A DNA stretch of 64,000 nt from Faecalicatena orotica (GTDB lineage Bacteria > Bacillota > Clostridia > Lachnospirales > Lachnospiraceae). The stretch covers positions 248,001 through 312,000 of the forward strand of contig NZ_QGDL01000004.1 of assembly GCF_003149245.1 (NCBI RefSeq), in the 5' to 3' direction. The notes under the pieces are model-generated. The model was given only the letters and a program-made list of their open reading frames with translations, made no database searches and was not told the origin of the DNA. The translations under genes were made by a program, and so were the position numbers. Shown here piece after piece: positions 53,201 through 61,239 of the stretch (position 1 is its first letter; each line of letters opens with the position of its first letter).

Positions 53201-53896
53201 CTAGAGTTTTTCTATCTTATATCCCACGCCCCAGACCACCTTCAGATATCTGGGTTCCTTGGGGTTGATCTCAATTTTCTCACGAATATGGCGGATATGC
53301 ACAGCGACCGTGTTATCTGCCCCGATCGCATCCTCATTCCAGATAGACTCATAGATCTGGTCAATAGAAAAAACTCTCCCCTGATTTTTCATTAATAATA
53401 ATAAAATGTTGTACTCAATCGGCGTCAGCTTCACAACTTCCCCATCCACGGTAACTTCCTTCAAATCATCATTAATAGCAAGGCCGCCAACCTCATATAC
53501 CTTCTCAGACTTCTCCTTCACGGTTCCTCCGAGCTGGGTATATCTGCGCAGCTGAGATTTGACCCTCGCTACAAGTTCCAGTGGATTGAATGGTTTCGTT
53601 ACATAATCATCAGCACCGACATTCAGTCCCAGAATCTTATCCGCATCTTCTGACTTTGCAGACAGGATAATAATTGGGATACTGTTGTTTTCACGTATTT
53701 TAAGGGTGGCTCTGATACCGTCCAGTTTCGGCATCATGACGTCCAGCACAAGCAGATGGACGTTCTCCGTCTCCAGAAGCTTAAGCGCCTCTGCACCGTC
53801 ATATGCCTTCATCACATGATAGCCTTCCTGGCTTAAATATATCTCGATTGCTTCTACGATTTCCTTATCATCATCACAAACTAAAATATTATACAT
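53201..53896 (-). CDS. OmpR/PhoB-family response regulator
   Basis: A 231-residue regulator. The receiver has LVCDDDKEIV, Asp52 in LLVLDVMMPKLDG and KPFNPLELVARVKSQLRR at its end. The C-terminal winged helix has VVKLTPIEYNILLLLMKNQGRVFSIDQIYESIWNED and VAVHIRHIREKIE. It closely fits the VanR/RprY-like group. RBS GGGAGGTGA precedes the start. Partner of the kinase encoded next. Confidence 0.96.
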   Translation of the reverse strand: MYNILVCDDDKEIVEAIEIYLSQEGYHVMKAYDGAEALKLLETENVHLLVLDVMMPKLDGIRATLKIRENNSIPIIILSAKSEDADKILGLNVGADDYVTKPFNPLELVARVKSQLRRYTQLGGTVKEKSEKVYEVGGLAINDDLKEVTVDGEVVKLTPIEYNILLLLMKNQGRVFSIDQIYESIWNEDAIGADNTVAVHIRHIREKIEINPKEPRYLKVVWGVGYKIEKL

Positions 53897-54223
53897 TTTT
53901 CATCACCTCCCTTACAGTATACATGATATCTGAGATTTTTTAAGACCCATTGGGGAAAATCTTATGAAATTCTTAAATTAAAGGGATGCTTGCAAAATAG
54001 AGATATGACAGCACAGACCATAAGGGGCGGTTTTAAAGGATTCCTTATGTTTTGACCTTTTATAATTATGAGATTATAAAATGCTATTAGTATTTTATTA
54101 GTGTCACAGACGTCCATAAAGCGCATCCATCTCGACCTCGCTCTTCCAATTCCTCCGGAAATACTCCACCCCACCTATCCTATATTTCAGGTGCAGCTTA
54201 TTCTTTGTAGGTTATGTTAAATG

Positions 54224-54318
54224 CAAAAAGCAGCGCCCTCGCTCTGGTAAAGTAAGGCGCTACTTATAACAAATTATTTTACCAACGGCTAGGTGTATTC
54301 TAGTCATCGGCTCTCTTT
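54224..54318 (-). ncRNA. Candidate small structured RNA
   Basis: Read on the minus strand, a TATTAT -10 (54330-54325) precedes about 95 bases. These can fold into CCGATGACTAG / CTAGCCGTTGG (one mismatch) and then AAGTAGCGCC / GGCGCTGCTT followed by TTTTTGC, a good intrinsic terminator. TGGTAAA and TTTACCA between the hairpins are also complementary. No open reading frame of note is inside. No -35 box is obvious and no known RNA family was recognised. Confidence 0.45.
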
Positions 54319-54484
54319 TTAAGTATAATATAAACAATACCTTAACGTTCTTCATAATTCATTCAAATTTCATACATAAATTGTTAATTTATCTCTCACA
54401 TAACTAACACATTTATCCTGTAAAGTATTAACTATCAAAGGACAATAACCTTTTTAAATATAGATTTTCTTTTTCATAACTTTT

Positions 54485-54510
54485 TCAAGGCTGGAAGCAA
54501 TTCCAGCCAC
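54485..54510 (-). terminator. Hairpin after YczE-like gene
   Basis: GGCTGGAA-GCAA-TTCCAGCC, a perfect 8-bp stem, lies 14 bp after the stop at 54523. T-rich sequence is on its plus-strand right side, while on the minus strand TTGAAAAAG follows, so termination in the gene's direction is plausible but not ideal. Confidence 0.55.
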
Positions 54511-54522
54511 TCCTTTTTTACC

Positions 54523-55206
54523 CTATTCTTCTTTTAATATCTTCTGTACAACGGCCTTCGTCTTTGGAAGCCAGAACTGTACGAGCGGTCCCGTCAGGAA
54601 AACCGCAACAATCGTTCCTACACCTACCGTACCTCCCAACACAAATCCAAGCACTACGAAAAACAGATCACAGCCAACCCTGACCCACCGAAACTCTACC
54701 GACTGGATCTTATCCGATAGTATGATAGCCACCAGATCATTCGGTCCGGTCCCTGCATTGCTGTTAATTACAATAGACATGCCTGCGGATAGGATCACGC
54801 AGCCTGCTATCATACTTACTGCACGGATTACCATTGACGCGTCTGCATTAATATAAGGGTGGAACATCCATGTGAACAGATCGATAATAGGACCGCCGCA
54901 GAACGCACACACTACCGTACCCGGCTTTACATATCCCTTTGTTGTCAACAACATAACCACCATCAGGATGCACAATATAATGACATGCACTGTTCCGACT
55001 GTCAGATGCACCGTCCTTGACAGCCCCTGAATAAAAACAGTAAACGTATCTGTCCCCAATTCTGAGAGCAGAAAAAGAGTAACGCCCAGATGTGCTATAA
55101 TCAGTCCTGCCAGCAGAATCACCAGCGCCTTTGCCCATCCCTTCGCATCTCGTTTCGAAGTATCCGATGCAAACTGTTCTTTTTTCTTCTCACTTGTTTT
55201 TTCCAT
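54523..55206 (-). CDS. YczE/YitT-type integral membrane protein
   Basis: A 227-residue protein with a charged N-terminus (MEKTSEKKKEQFASDTSKRD) and about five to six TM helices from residue 25. Conserved stretches include GVTLFLLSELGTDTFTVFIQ, CAFCGGPIIDLF and the INSNAGTGPNDLVAIILSDK segment characteristic of the YczE/YyaS/YitT superfamily, whose transport function is unproven. It stands alone, divergent from the lysozyme gene. Confidence 0.85.
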   Translation of the reverse strand: MEKTSEKKKEQFASDTSKRDAKGWAKALVILLAGLIIAHLGVTLFLLSELGTDTFTVFIQGLSRTVHLTVGTVHVIILCILMVVMLLTTKGYVKPGTVVCAFCGGPIIDLFTWMFHPYINADASMVIRAVSMIAGCVILSAGMSIVINSNAGTGPNDLVAIILSDKIQSVEFRWVRVGCDLFFVVLGFVLGGTVGVGTIVAVFLTGPLVQFWLPKTKAVVQKILKEE

Positions 55207-55430
55207 ACCATAATTCCCCCGGGATTTTCACATATTATATTCTAATGCATACTCAATAAGAACATTATATCTGTCTCTGCTCTATTATTCAATTAAAAAA
55301 TCTATCCCCCAGATCAATCCCTGCATGGTTATTATCCTTACAGTATCATTGCTTATATGAACGATTTTACTGTTTCTTACATATAATGAAATGATAATAT
55401 TCCCATATCTAATATGGCAAAGGAGTTTTT

Positions 55431-56405
55431 ATGAATATAAAAGGCCTCGACGTCAGTGAATTTCAGGGGACTATCGACTGGGAACAGGTGAAAGCCGCCG
55501 GTTATCAGTTTGCCATGCTCCGCGCCGGCTACGGCTTTGGCACTCTGGACCAACAGTTTAAAAGAAATGCCGCTGAATGCAACAGGATCGGTCTCCCGAT
55601 CGGTGTATACTGGTTCTGCTACGCAGTAAGTCCAGAAACAGCCCGTCAGGAAGCAGACGGCTGTATTAACGCAATTTCTTCATACAGGCTGGATTATCCG
55701 GTCTGTTACGATATAGAACAGGCAACCATTAATTATGCTGCCGAAAACGGGGTCACACTGACCAAAAATCTTGCGACACAATTTATCCGGAGCTTTTGCA
55801 ACAGAATAGAAGAACTTGGATATTTCGCCATGTTCTACAGTAACCGCAACTTTTTAAATAATTATGTATCTGAAGATCTTTCCAGCCGTTACGCACTCTG
55901 GTATGCTTATTACAACAGCCAGTTTGACAGCACCGGATGTGGGATGTGGCAGTATACGGATCAGGGGAGTGTCCCCGGAATCGGAGGGAACGTTGATCTG
56001 GATACATCGTTTGTGGATTATTCTTCTGTGATCCAGAAAGCCGGCCTGAATCATCTGGACGGCAGTAAGCCAACGCCCACACCAACGCCTCCTGCGCAAA
56101 ACTATATCACTTACGTAATCCAGCCGGGCGATACTTTAAGCGGCATTGCACAACGTTACGGAACAACCTACCAAACACTCGCAGCACTCAATGGCATCAC
56201 GAATCCGAATCTGATCTATGCCGGCCAGACAATCCGCGTTCCAGAGGATGGAGCCCCTGCTGCTCGCTATTATACAATCCAGCCCGGAGATACACTGAGC
56301 GGAATCGCCCTGAAATTCGGAACAACCGTCAGCGCACTGCAGCGGCTGAACGGCATAAGCAATCCGAACCTGATTTATGCCGGAAATACAATCCGGATTT
56401 CATGA
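55431..56405 (+). CDS. GH25 lysozyme with two C-terminal LysM repeats
   Basis: A 324-residue muramidase. The GH25 domain (1-195) has [37 protein letters not shown] (catalytic Asp and Glu) and [21 protein letters not shown] Pro/Thr linker ([10 protein letters not shown]) leads to two LysM repeats (about 228-272 and 279-324), each starting [13 protein letters not shown] and ending [12 protein letters not shown]. No signal peptide precedes the catalytic domain, since the protein starts directly at [13 protein letters not shown]. Release therefore needs lysis, sporulation-stage lysis or a nonclassical route, as for phage endolysins. RBS AAGGAG precedes the ATG. An RNA element starts about 70 bp behind the gene. 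Confidence 0.93.
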   Translation: MNIKGLDVSEFQGTIDWEQVKAAGYQFAMLRAGYGFGTLDQQFKRNAAECNRIGLPIGVYWFCYAVSPETARQEADGCINAISSYRLDYPVCYDIEQATINYAAENGVTLTKNLATQFIRSFCNRIEELGYFAMFYSNRNFLNNYVSEDLSSRYALWYAYYNSQFDSTGCGMWQYTDQGSVPGIGGNVDLDTSFVDYSSVIQKAGLNHLDGSKPTPTPTPPAQNYITYVIQPGDTLSGIAQRYGTTYQTLAALNGITNPNLIYAGQTIRVPEDGAPAARYYTIQPGDTLSGIALKFGTTVSALQRLNGISNPNLIYAGNTIRIS

Positions 56406-56406
56406 T

Positions 56407-56628
56407 TTTATAATTTCATAATAATTTTTCGATTTCTTTTATAGAACCGACACACTTTATGCACATTTACCTTATATACTAATATCTAGATAGTTGATAA
56501 ACAACTATCTCCCCCCTCATAAAGTAGACATCTTGGGGTAACCCGGATGTCGCACTTTACTCTCATTCCTTTAGATAACTATAAAAACAACGAAGCCCTC
56601 GCAGCCGATACTGCGGGGGTTTTCGCGG
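56407..56628 (+). ncRNA. Repeated small-RNA element, copy 1
   Basis: Copy 1 of a three-copy element. A conserved AT-rich upstream block (TTTCATAATAATTTTTCGAT) leads to TATACT at 56475-56480 and a transcript of about 140 bases. Predicted folds in order are: AGATAGTTG / CAACTATCT; the unpaired CCCCCCTCAT; AAAGTAGACATC / GATGTCGCACTTT around GGGTAACCC; the unpaired TCATTCCTTT; and the terminator CCCTCGCAG / CTGCGGGGG followed by TTTTCG. The C-rich and TTCCTTT stretches are complementary to Shine-Dalgarno sequences, suggesting a trans-acting regulator. No protein is encoded. Confidence 0.75.
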
Positions 56629-56639
56629 TCCCCTGATAG

Positions 56640-56930
56640 TATAAAATGGCGTGTCGGCTCAAAGTCCGTTTTATTCAAACCATGCGTTAAGAGTAATGTT
56701 ATCTTCCTTGTATACGTTTCTCCTTTCAAATCGGGACAAATAAATATAACACTTTATAAACAAGTTAAATTAGAGGAAGCCCGGAAACCGGGCTTCACGG
56801 CATTTTATATCCTATCCAGCTGCGGGTAAAAAGCCATGATAGACTACATGATAATTATGCAGATAAATGTTAGATATGTAAACCAATACGAATATGTTTT
56901 TGCGTATACTTTATACGCTAATTAATAATA
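56640..56930. other. Spacer between RNA copies 1 and 2
   Basis: No gene. It holds a perfect hairpin GAAGCCCGG / CCGGGCTTC near 56775-56796 without T run, which may be a degenerate remnant of another terminator of the same family. Confidence 0.4.
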
Positions 56931-56936
56931 TTTTAG

Positions 56937-57153
56937 ACTTTCATAATATTTTTCTATTTCTTTTTATAAATATGACACACTTTATGCACATTTATCTTAT
57001 ATACTAATACTCAGATAGTTGATAAACAACTATCTCCCCCCTCATAAAGTAGACATCTTGGGGTGACCCGGATGTCGCACTTTACTCTCATTCCTTTAGA
57101 TAACTATAAAAACAACGAAACCCGTTAGCCGGAAGGTTAGCGGGTTTTCGCTG
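56937..57153 (+). ncRNA. Repeated small-RNA element, copy 2
   Basis: Same architecture as copy 1: upstream block (TTTCATAATATTTTTCTAT), TATACT at 57000-57005, AGATAGTTG hairpin, CCCCCCTCAT, GACATC hairpin with GGGTGACCC and TCATTCCTTT. The terminator differs: CCCGTTAGCC / GGTTAGCGGG then TTTTCG. The changed yet still paired stem, and the G in GGGTGACCC where copy 1 has A, show that structure rather than sequence is kept. Confidence 0.78.
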
Positions 57154-57276
57154 TCCGTGCCCCTTTGTAAAATCTGCTTTATACTGTTTGTTATTTGCTT
57201 CTTGGCACTTTATGTATAACTGCCCAGTTCGGTCAAAAACAAGGGCAGTTATTTTTAATGATTCCGCATTCCCCTC

Positions 57277-58797
57277 TTACAGGCTGAATTCAAACGGAAC
57301 TGCCGGTATTCCGGCCTTATTATATAAGTTTACCTGATACCAGGGTGTTTGCGCAAATTTTATGCTCACCCCCTCTTCTAAAGGATTCCCCATCCGTATG
57401 ATCAGTTGATCTCCCTCTGTATAAACAGAATATTCCTGTTCTGTCCCTTCAGAAATAATCTGCAACGCATTCAGGTGACCGCCTTTAATTTCCAATCCTC
57501 CCTCTGCATGTTCAAATGTGACTGCCACGCCATCTGGATTTCGTTTAATTGATACCGCCCTCGGTGCATCGCATAAAATTTCTTCACCATATACATGTCC
57601 ACGGGCAAGCAGTGCAAGCCTTTGTCCCACCGTTTTTTTATCTTTTGGATGGATATCTTTTTCTTCCCCCACATCGGAAATCGAACACAAATATGTATGC
57701 TCTACAGAATCTGCCACAGCCTCCTGACATCTGCGAATAATAGGGTAATGATTTTCTTCCGTGTTCATCAGCCAGCAGTCATAGCCAGGAAGCTGAACGA
57801 TCAGGAACGGAAGCGCCTCATCCCCCCACAGCCTGCGCCAGTCTGAAATTAAGCCCGACAGCATATCTTTATACAGTACATTGAGTCCTGGAACATCATC
57901 ACTTTCGCCCTGATACCATAAGAAGCCTTTGATGGTATATGGCACAATTGACTTCAGCATATGCTCATAGAGACTGCCCGGTATCGCCTGCGGCTGTAAT
58001 ATATTTGCATATTCTTCAAAATTATCTTTGATATGACTGAAAAACTCCACCAGTTCTTCTTCTGTTGGGGTTCTCGGCATCATAAACTCCCCAAATACAT
58101 CTGCTAAAGGATTTCCCTTATCGTTCATTTGGTTCCCATGCTGATTCTCCCAATATTCCTCCATGTCCATAGATGCTGTTCTAGTTTCATACTCCTGCAT
58201 CCACGGTTCTCCGACCTTTCTCACTGTTTCCGGATTCATCCACGAGCAGGAGGCTGTACCACCCCAATTACAGCCGATGATTCCTACAGGCACATTCAAT
58301 TTTTCCTTCAATGCCTTCTGAAAATAATATCCGACTGCACTAAAATAATCCAGATTCTCCGGATCGGCCTTTCTCCAGATTCCCTGCCTGCTGTAGTCAA
58401 ACTCTTCCAATTGTCCGTCATAGCATACCTCGGGTACATCATAAAAGCGAATATCCGGGTCTGTGCAGTCTTTCACTTCTTCCTTCTTATGCTTTTCATA
58501 GCGCATCAGGAACTCCATGTTGGATTGCCCTCCTGCCACCCACACCTCACCAACTGCTACCTGTTCGAATATAATTTTATGACTGTCAGACTTTATGATA
58601 AGTTCTTCACTTACCGAAGCATCCAACGGCGGGAGATCAACACTCCAGGTTCCATCTGCTTCTGTTACTGTCTGTCCTGTTCTTCCCTGAATCTGTACGC
58701 CTATTGTCTCTCCCGGGTTCCCGGTTCCCCATACCGCGAGACATTTCCCTCTCTGCAGAATCATACTACTCTGAAAAATCACTGCTGCCTGTAACAT
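57277..58797 (-). CDS. Sialate O-acetylesterase (SASA/SGNH family)
   Basis: About 506 residues. The SGNH-hydrolase motifs are VWVAGGQSNMEFLMRY (nucleophile Ser in GGQSNM), GIIGCNWGGTASCSW and FLWYQGESD; the catalytic Asp/His pair is expected near SISDVGEEKDIHPKDK. An N-terminal beta domain (1-85: FQSSMILQRGKCLAVWGTGNPGE) is typical of the family. There is no signal peptide, so it acts in the cytoplasm, removing acetyl groups from sialic acids or other acetylated sugars. Two adjacent ATGs exist; the second (58797) has GGAGG at better spacing. It is divergent from a TetR gene with a palindrome between them. Confidence 0.88.
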   Translation of the reverse strand: MLQAAVIFQSSMILQRGKCLAVWGTGNPGETIGVQIQGRTGQTVTEADGTWSVDLPPLDASVSEELIIKSDSHKIIFEQVAVGEVWVAGGQSNMEFLMRYEKHKKEEVKDCTDPDIRFYDVPEVCYDGQLEEFDYSRQGIWRKADPENLDYFSAVGYYFQKALKEKLNVPVGIIGCNWGGTASCSWMNPETVRKVGEPWMQEYETRTASMDMEEYWENQHGNQMNDKGNPLADVFGEFMMPRTPTEEELVEFFSHIKDNFEEYANILQPQAIPGSLYEHMLKSIVPYTIKGFLWYQGESDDVPGLNVLYKDMLSGLISDWRRLWGDEALPFLIVQLPGYDCWLMNTEENHYPIIRRCQEAVADSVEHTYLCSISDVGEEKDIHPKDKKTVGQRLALLARGHVYGEEILCDAPRAVSIKRNPDGVAVTFEHAEGGLEIKGGHLNALQIISEGTEQEYSVYTEGDQLIIRMGNPLEEGVSIKFAQTPWYQVNLYNKAGIPAVPFEFSL

Positions 58798-58831
58798 CAT
58801 TTTCCTCCTTTATCGCAACCATTATCTGCCA

Positions 58832-58857
58832 GTTAATTGAATTAACACTATGTTAAC
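58832..58857. promoter_or_regulatory. Probable TetR operator
   Basis: A perfect palindrome GTTAATT-G-AATTAAC (58832-58846) followed by GTTAAC (58852-58857) lies between the divergent esterase and TetR genes, about 35 bp before the esterase start. TetR regulators usually bind such palindromes in their divergent promoter region. Confidence 0.5.
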
Positions 58858-58920
58858 TCTATTTTTCAGAATATACAAGTAGGCATATTATACAAATATA
58901 TTTTTCTAAATTATACACAT

Positions 58921-58949
58921 TTGCTAATCTAATTTGAAGCTGTTATAAT
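58921..58949 (+). promoter_or_regulatory. Promoter of the TetR gene
   Basis: TTGCTA (58921-58926), 17-bp spacer, TATAAT (58944-58949), about 64 bp before the ATG at 59013. Confidence 0.7.
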
Positions 58950-59012
58950 GATTAAAGATTAAGAACAGCTTTTTAATAAGCAAAAGCTTTCCATTAGAAG
59001 GAGCAGTATATT

Positions 59013-59657
59013 ATGGATAAAGCAGCATATTTCGAACAAATGCGCCGGAAACGCAGAACAGAAATCCTGGATGAAGCGCGTGAAATGATCCTGAATCAGG
59101 GAATTTCCGATTTCAATATTCAGCAGCTGGCACGTAATCTGGATATCTCCACTGTAACACTCTACAAATATTTCAAAAACAGTGACGATATCATGATCGC
59201 AATTAAAGAGCAGATCGTACATAATAATATGAATCAGGTAGATTTTCTTCCTTCATCCATCTCAGATACGAGCGGTCTGGATTCATTTCTTCTGCTGCTT
59301 CGTAATTTTTATGCGAAAGCACTCAGCCAGAGAGATGATGTCACACTGCTTCTATTGTTTAATGTCCATATGCGCAGCAATCCTTCCGCTGAAAAGCAGG
59401 ACAGTTCTTTTCAGACTTTATTTGATAAATTTGAAGATAAGATGAGGGATATGCTAGGCAGGGCCGTAGAAGATGGAAGTGTAAAGCCCGGTCTTGTTAT
59501 AGATGAGGCCATACAGTTCATTTCCCGTATGAATCTGTCCATGCTTAATTATATAGGGCTGTTAAGTGCAGAAGATTATGCAAAGGAAGAATCGGCGCTG
59601 CAAAAACAAATCAGCCAGCTGATCCATATGTTTTCACTTTATCTGACGGCATTATAA
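59013..59657 (+). CDS. TetR/AcrR-family transcriptional regulator
   Basis: A 214-residue regulator. The N-terminal helix-turn-helix (about 14-60) reads RRTEILDEAREMILNQGISD and FNIQQLARNLDISTVTLYKYFKNSDDI, the standard TetR pattern ending in the TLYKYF recognition helix. The C-terminal ligand domain (70-214) is helical and family-specific. RBS GAAGGAG precedes the ATG. It is divergent from the sialate esterase, its probable target, and is followed by RNA element copy 3 in the same direction. Confidence 0.92.
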   Translation: MDKAAYFEQMRRKRRTEILDEAREMILNQGISDFNIQQLARNLDISTVTLYKYFKNSDDIMIAIKEQIVHNNMNQVDFLPSSISDTSGLDSFLLLLRNFYAKALSQRDDVTLLLLFNVHMRSNPSAEKQDSSFQTLFDKFEDKMRDMLGRAVEDGSVKPGLVIDEAIQFISRMNLSMLNYIGLLSAEDYAKEESALQKQISQLIHMFSLYLTAL

Positions 59658-59665
59658 TTTGATTT

Positions 59666-59887
59666 TAAGAATTTCATAATAATCTTTCGATTTCTTTAAT
59701 AGTTATAACATACTTTCGTCACATTTTACTTTTATACTAGTACTCAGATAGTTGATAAACAACTATCTCCCCCCTCATAAAGTAAAGACATCTTGGGGAG
59801 ACCCAAGATGTCGCACTTTACTCTCATTCCTTTAGATAACTATAATAACAACGAAGCCCTCGCAGCCGATACTGCGGGGGTTTTCGT
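59666..59887 (+). ncRNA. Repeated small-RNA element, copy 3
   Basis: The most diverged copy: upstream block TTTCATAATAATCTTTCGAT, TATACT at 59733-59738, the AGATAGTTG hairpin and CCCCCCTCAT. The middle hairpin here is a longer perfect stem, GACATCTTGGG / CCCAAGATGTC, within AAAGTAAA...GCACTTT. TCATTCCTTT and the CCCTCGCAG / CTGCGGGGG terminator followed by TTTTCG complete it. It starts nine bases after the TetR stop, so its conserved upstream block lies in the gene's 3' flank. Confidence 0.78.
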
Positions 59888-59900
59888 GGTCATTACGATT

Positions 59901-60677
59901 TTATTTTCCCACAGATCTCATATTATCCAATAACGTTGCACTTTCATATGCCTTACCGAGAAATTCTTCTATCGATAGGTTTTCATATCCCCAGTTCATT
60001 GGTTCTAAGGCAGTCGCTCCCTTATATCCAGTCGAAGTTATTTTTCCCATAACATCCGGCCAATCAATCTTCCCATTAAACGGCAGCTGATGCTGTCCTA
60101 TCTCTCCACCATTGTCATGTAAATGCAGTGCCACCAAACGATCCCCATATATTCCCGGCAAATTAACTTCGTGCTCATAATTAGCATGATGGCAGCTGTC
60201 ATAGCAGAATCCTATTTTAGGGGACTTAATGGCATTCAGTACGCGTCCCACATTTTCAACATTGTTTAGATTTTCCATAGCGACATTAATATCATACTTT
60301 TCCGCTTTTTCAGCAATCCTCTTAATTCTCTCCATCCCCAATTCGTTTACAGGGAATTAGTTATCGGGCAGATGAACAACCATCGTAGGAATTTCGAATT
60401 CCGCACAGTCTTTGATGCATTGCAAATAGCAGTGTAACAAATCTATCCCGTCTAAATTATCAAGTGAAAGTTTATCCTGATTCTGGACAGGTGTGTGGAT
60501 ATTTTCTATAAACAGCCCTGCCTTCCTTGCAAGTTCCACACCCTCCTGATAATCGGCACCACGTCCGAAGCCGTCACTCCACCACAATAAAACTCCATCA
60601 AATCCTGCTTTTTTTATAAGTATGTATCTCTCTTTTACAGAAACATTATATCCGAACCAGTCATATATACACAGCAT
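59901..60677 (-). pseudogene. Sugar phosphate isomerase/epimerase, interrupted by an in-frame stop
   Basis: A TIM-barrel AP-endonuclease-2-like isomerase of 258 codons. It reads MLCIYDWFGYNVSVKERYIL and, after a stop, ELGMERIKRIAEKAEKYDIN, with AMENLNNVEN, GFCYDSCHHANY (metal ligands) and VALHLHDNGGEIGQHQLPFNG. A single TAA at 60359-60357 lies in frame between VVHLPDN and FPVNELG, and both sides keep the same frame without deletion. The gene is thus recently inactivated, or the base is a sequencing error. The start at 60677 has a GGAGG ten bases upstream. No partner genes are adjacent. Confidence 0.85.
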
Positions 60678-61239
60678 ATCTCATAAGCCTCCATGAACCT
60701 TCATTTGTTATCCTGTACGCATTATATCATTGGCTAATATGAATGTCACTCAGTACCCGGAAACATATTCCTTTAAAATTGCGTAAAGTAAATATGCAAG
60801 CCCTCCCCTCCTCGAGACGACTTGCATATTTGGGCATCTCCGGACCGTATTCCGCCGCCAGATCCTCTTTGCTATATCTTCAGGATTATTTACTAAACCT
60901 GTCTCATTTTCACGTCAAATGCTTCTTTCCGTGCATTATGATCCTGATTCTGATTTTCCGGCTTTTTCTTTTCCGTAATGCTGTTAAATTCATTTCTGTT
61001 TCCCTGACGGTTCTGCTCTTCCTGTTGTTTCTTATTCATCTGCCTGTTCACCTCTTAAACTGTATATTTTAAACGCTGTTCAAATACCCTCAAGGTACTT
61101 GCTGTAAAAAATCTACGCATATTTAGTATACACATGGCTCCGGATTCTATCCTTATTTTAATAATATAAAAAGAGAACAAACCTTTCAGTCTGTCCTCTC
61201 TCACATATCTCAATTATATCTCTTTTTAATATTACAGAA
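60678..61239. other. Intergenic region with one small minus-strand frame
   Basis: A 562-bp gap between the broken isomerase and the alpha/beta hydrolase. Apart from the short frame at 60893-61039 nothing convincing is seen; a plus-strand frame at 60743-61072 is the antisense shadow of that region with no RBS. Confidence 0.4.
60893..61039 (-). CDS. Possible 48-residue hydrophilic small protein
   Basis: A minus-strand frame starting MNKKQQEEQNRQGNRNEFNS, with ITEKKKPENQNQDHNARKEA and ending FDVKMRQV. It is very rich in Gln, Asn, Lys and Glu, with no hydrophobic core, so probably unfolded. GAGGTG lies nine bases before the ATG and two stop codons follow (TAG TAA). Composition resembles small spore or stress proteins of Clostridia, but no family is recognised. 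Confidence 0.45.
   Translation of the reverse strand: MNKKQQEEQNRQGNRNEFNSITEKKKPENQNQDHNARKEAFDVKMRQV

Larger units (their letters stand above)
53897..54522. other. 626-bp intergenic region
   Basis: AT-rich gap between the two-component genes and the YczE-like gene. The right part contains a candidate minus-strand RNA (listed separately) and a terminator. The left part holds the regulator's promoter area: minus-strand TATACT at 53921-53916 with TTAAAA as a poor -35 and a repeated CTTAAA(T/A) motif near 53935-53980. A short minus-strand frame at 53962-54174 has no RBS or recognisable protein and is not called. Confidence 0.5.

Noticed and set aside
53962-54174. Minus-strand frame of 70 codons in the large intergenic gap
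   Set aside because: No recognisable family, no good RBS, and irregular composition; the region is better explained as regulatory or noncoding.
56407-57153. CRISPR-like or transposon repeat explanation for the direct repeats near 56.4 and 57 kb
   Set aside because: Only three copies, hundreds of bases apart, each with promoter-like box and terminator, and changes between copies keep base pairing; there are no spacers or terminal inverted repeats.
58129-58794. Plus-strand frame of 221 codons opposite the sialate esterase
   Set aside because: Shadow frame; the minus strand has the complete SGNH motifs.
60743-61072. Plus-strand frame of 109 codons with a hydrophobic end
   Set aside because: No ribosome binding site, odd composition, and it lies antisense to a more plausible small minus-strand gene.
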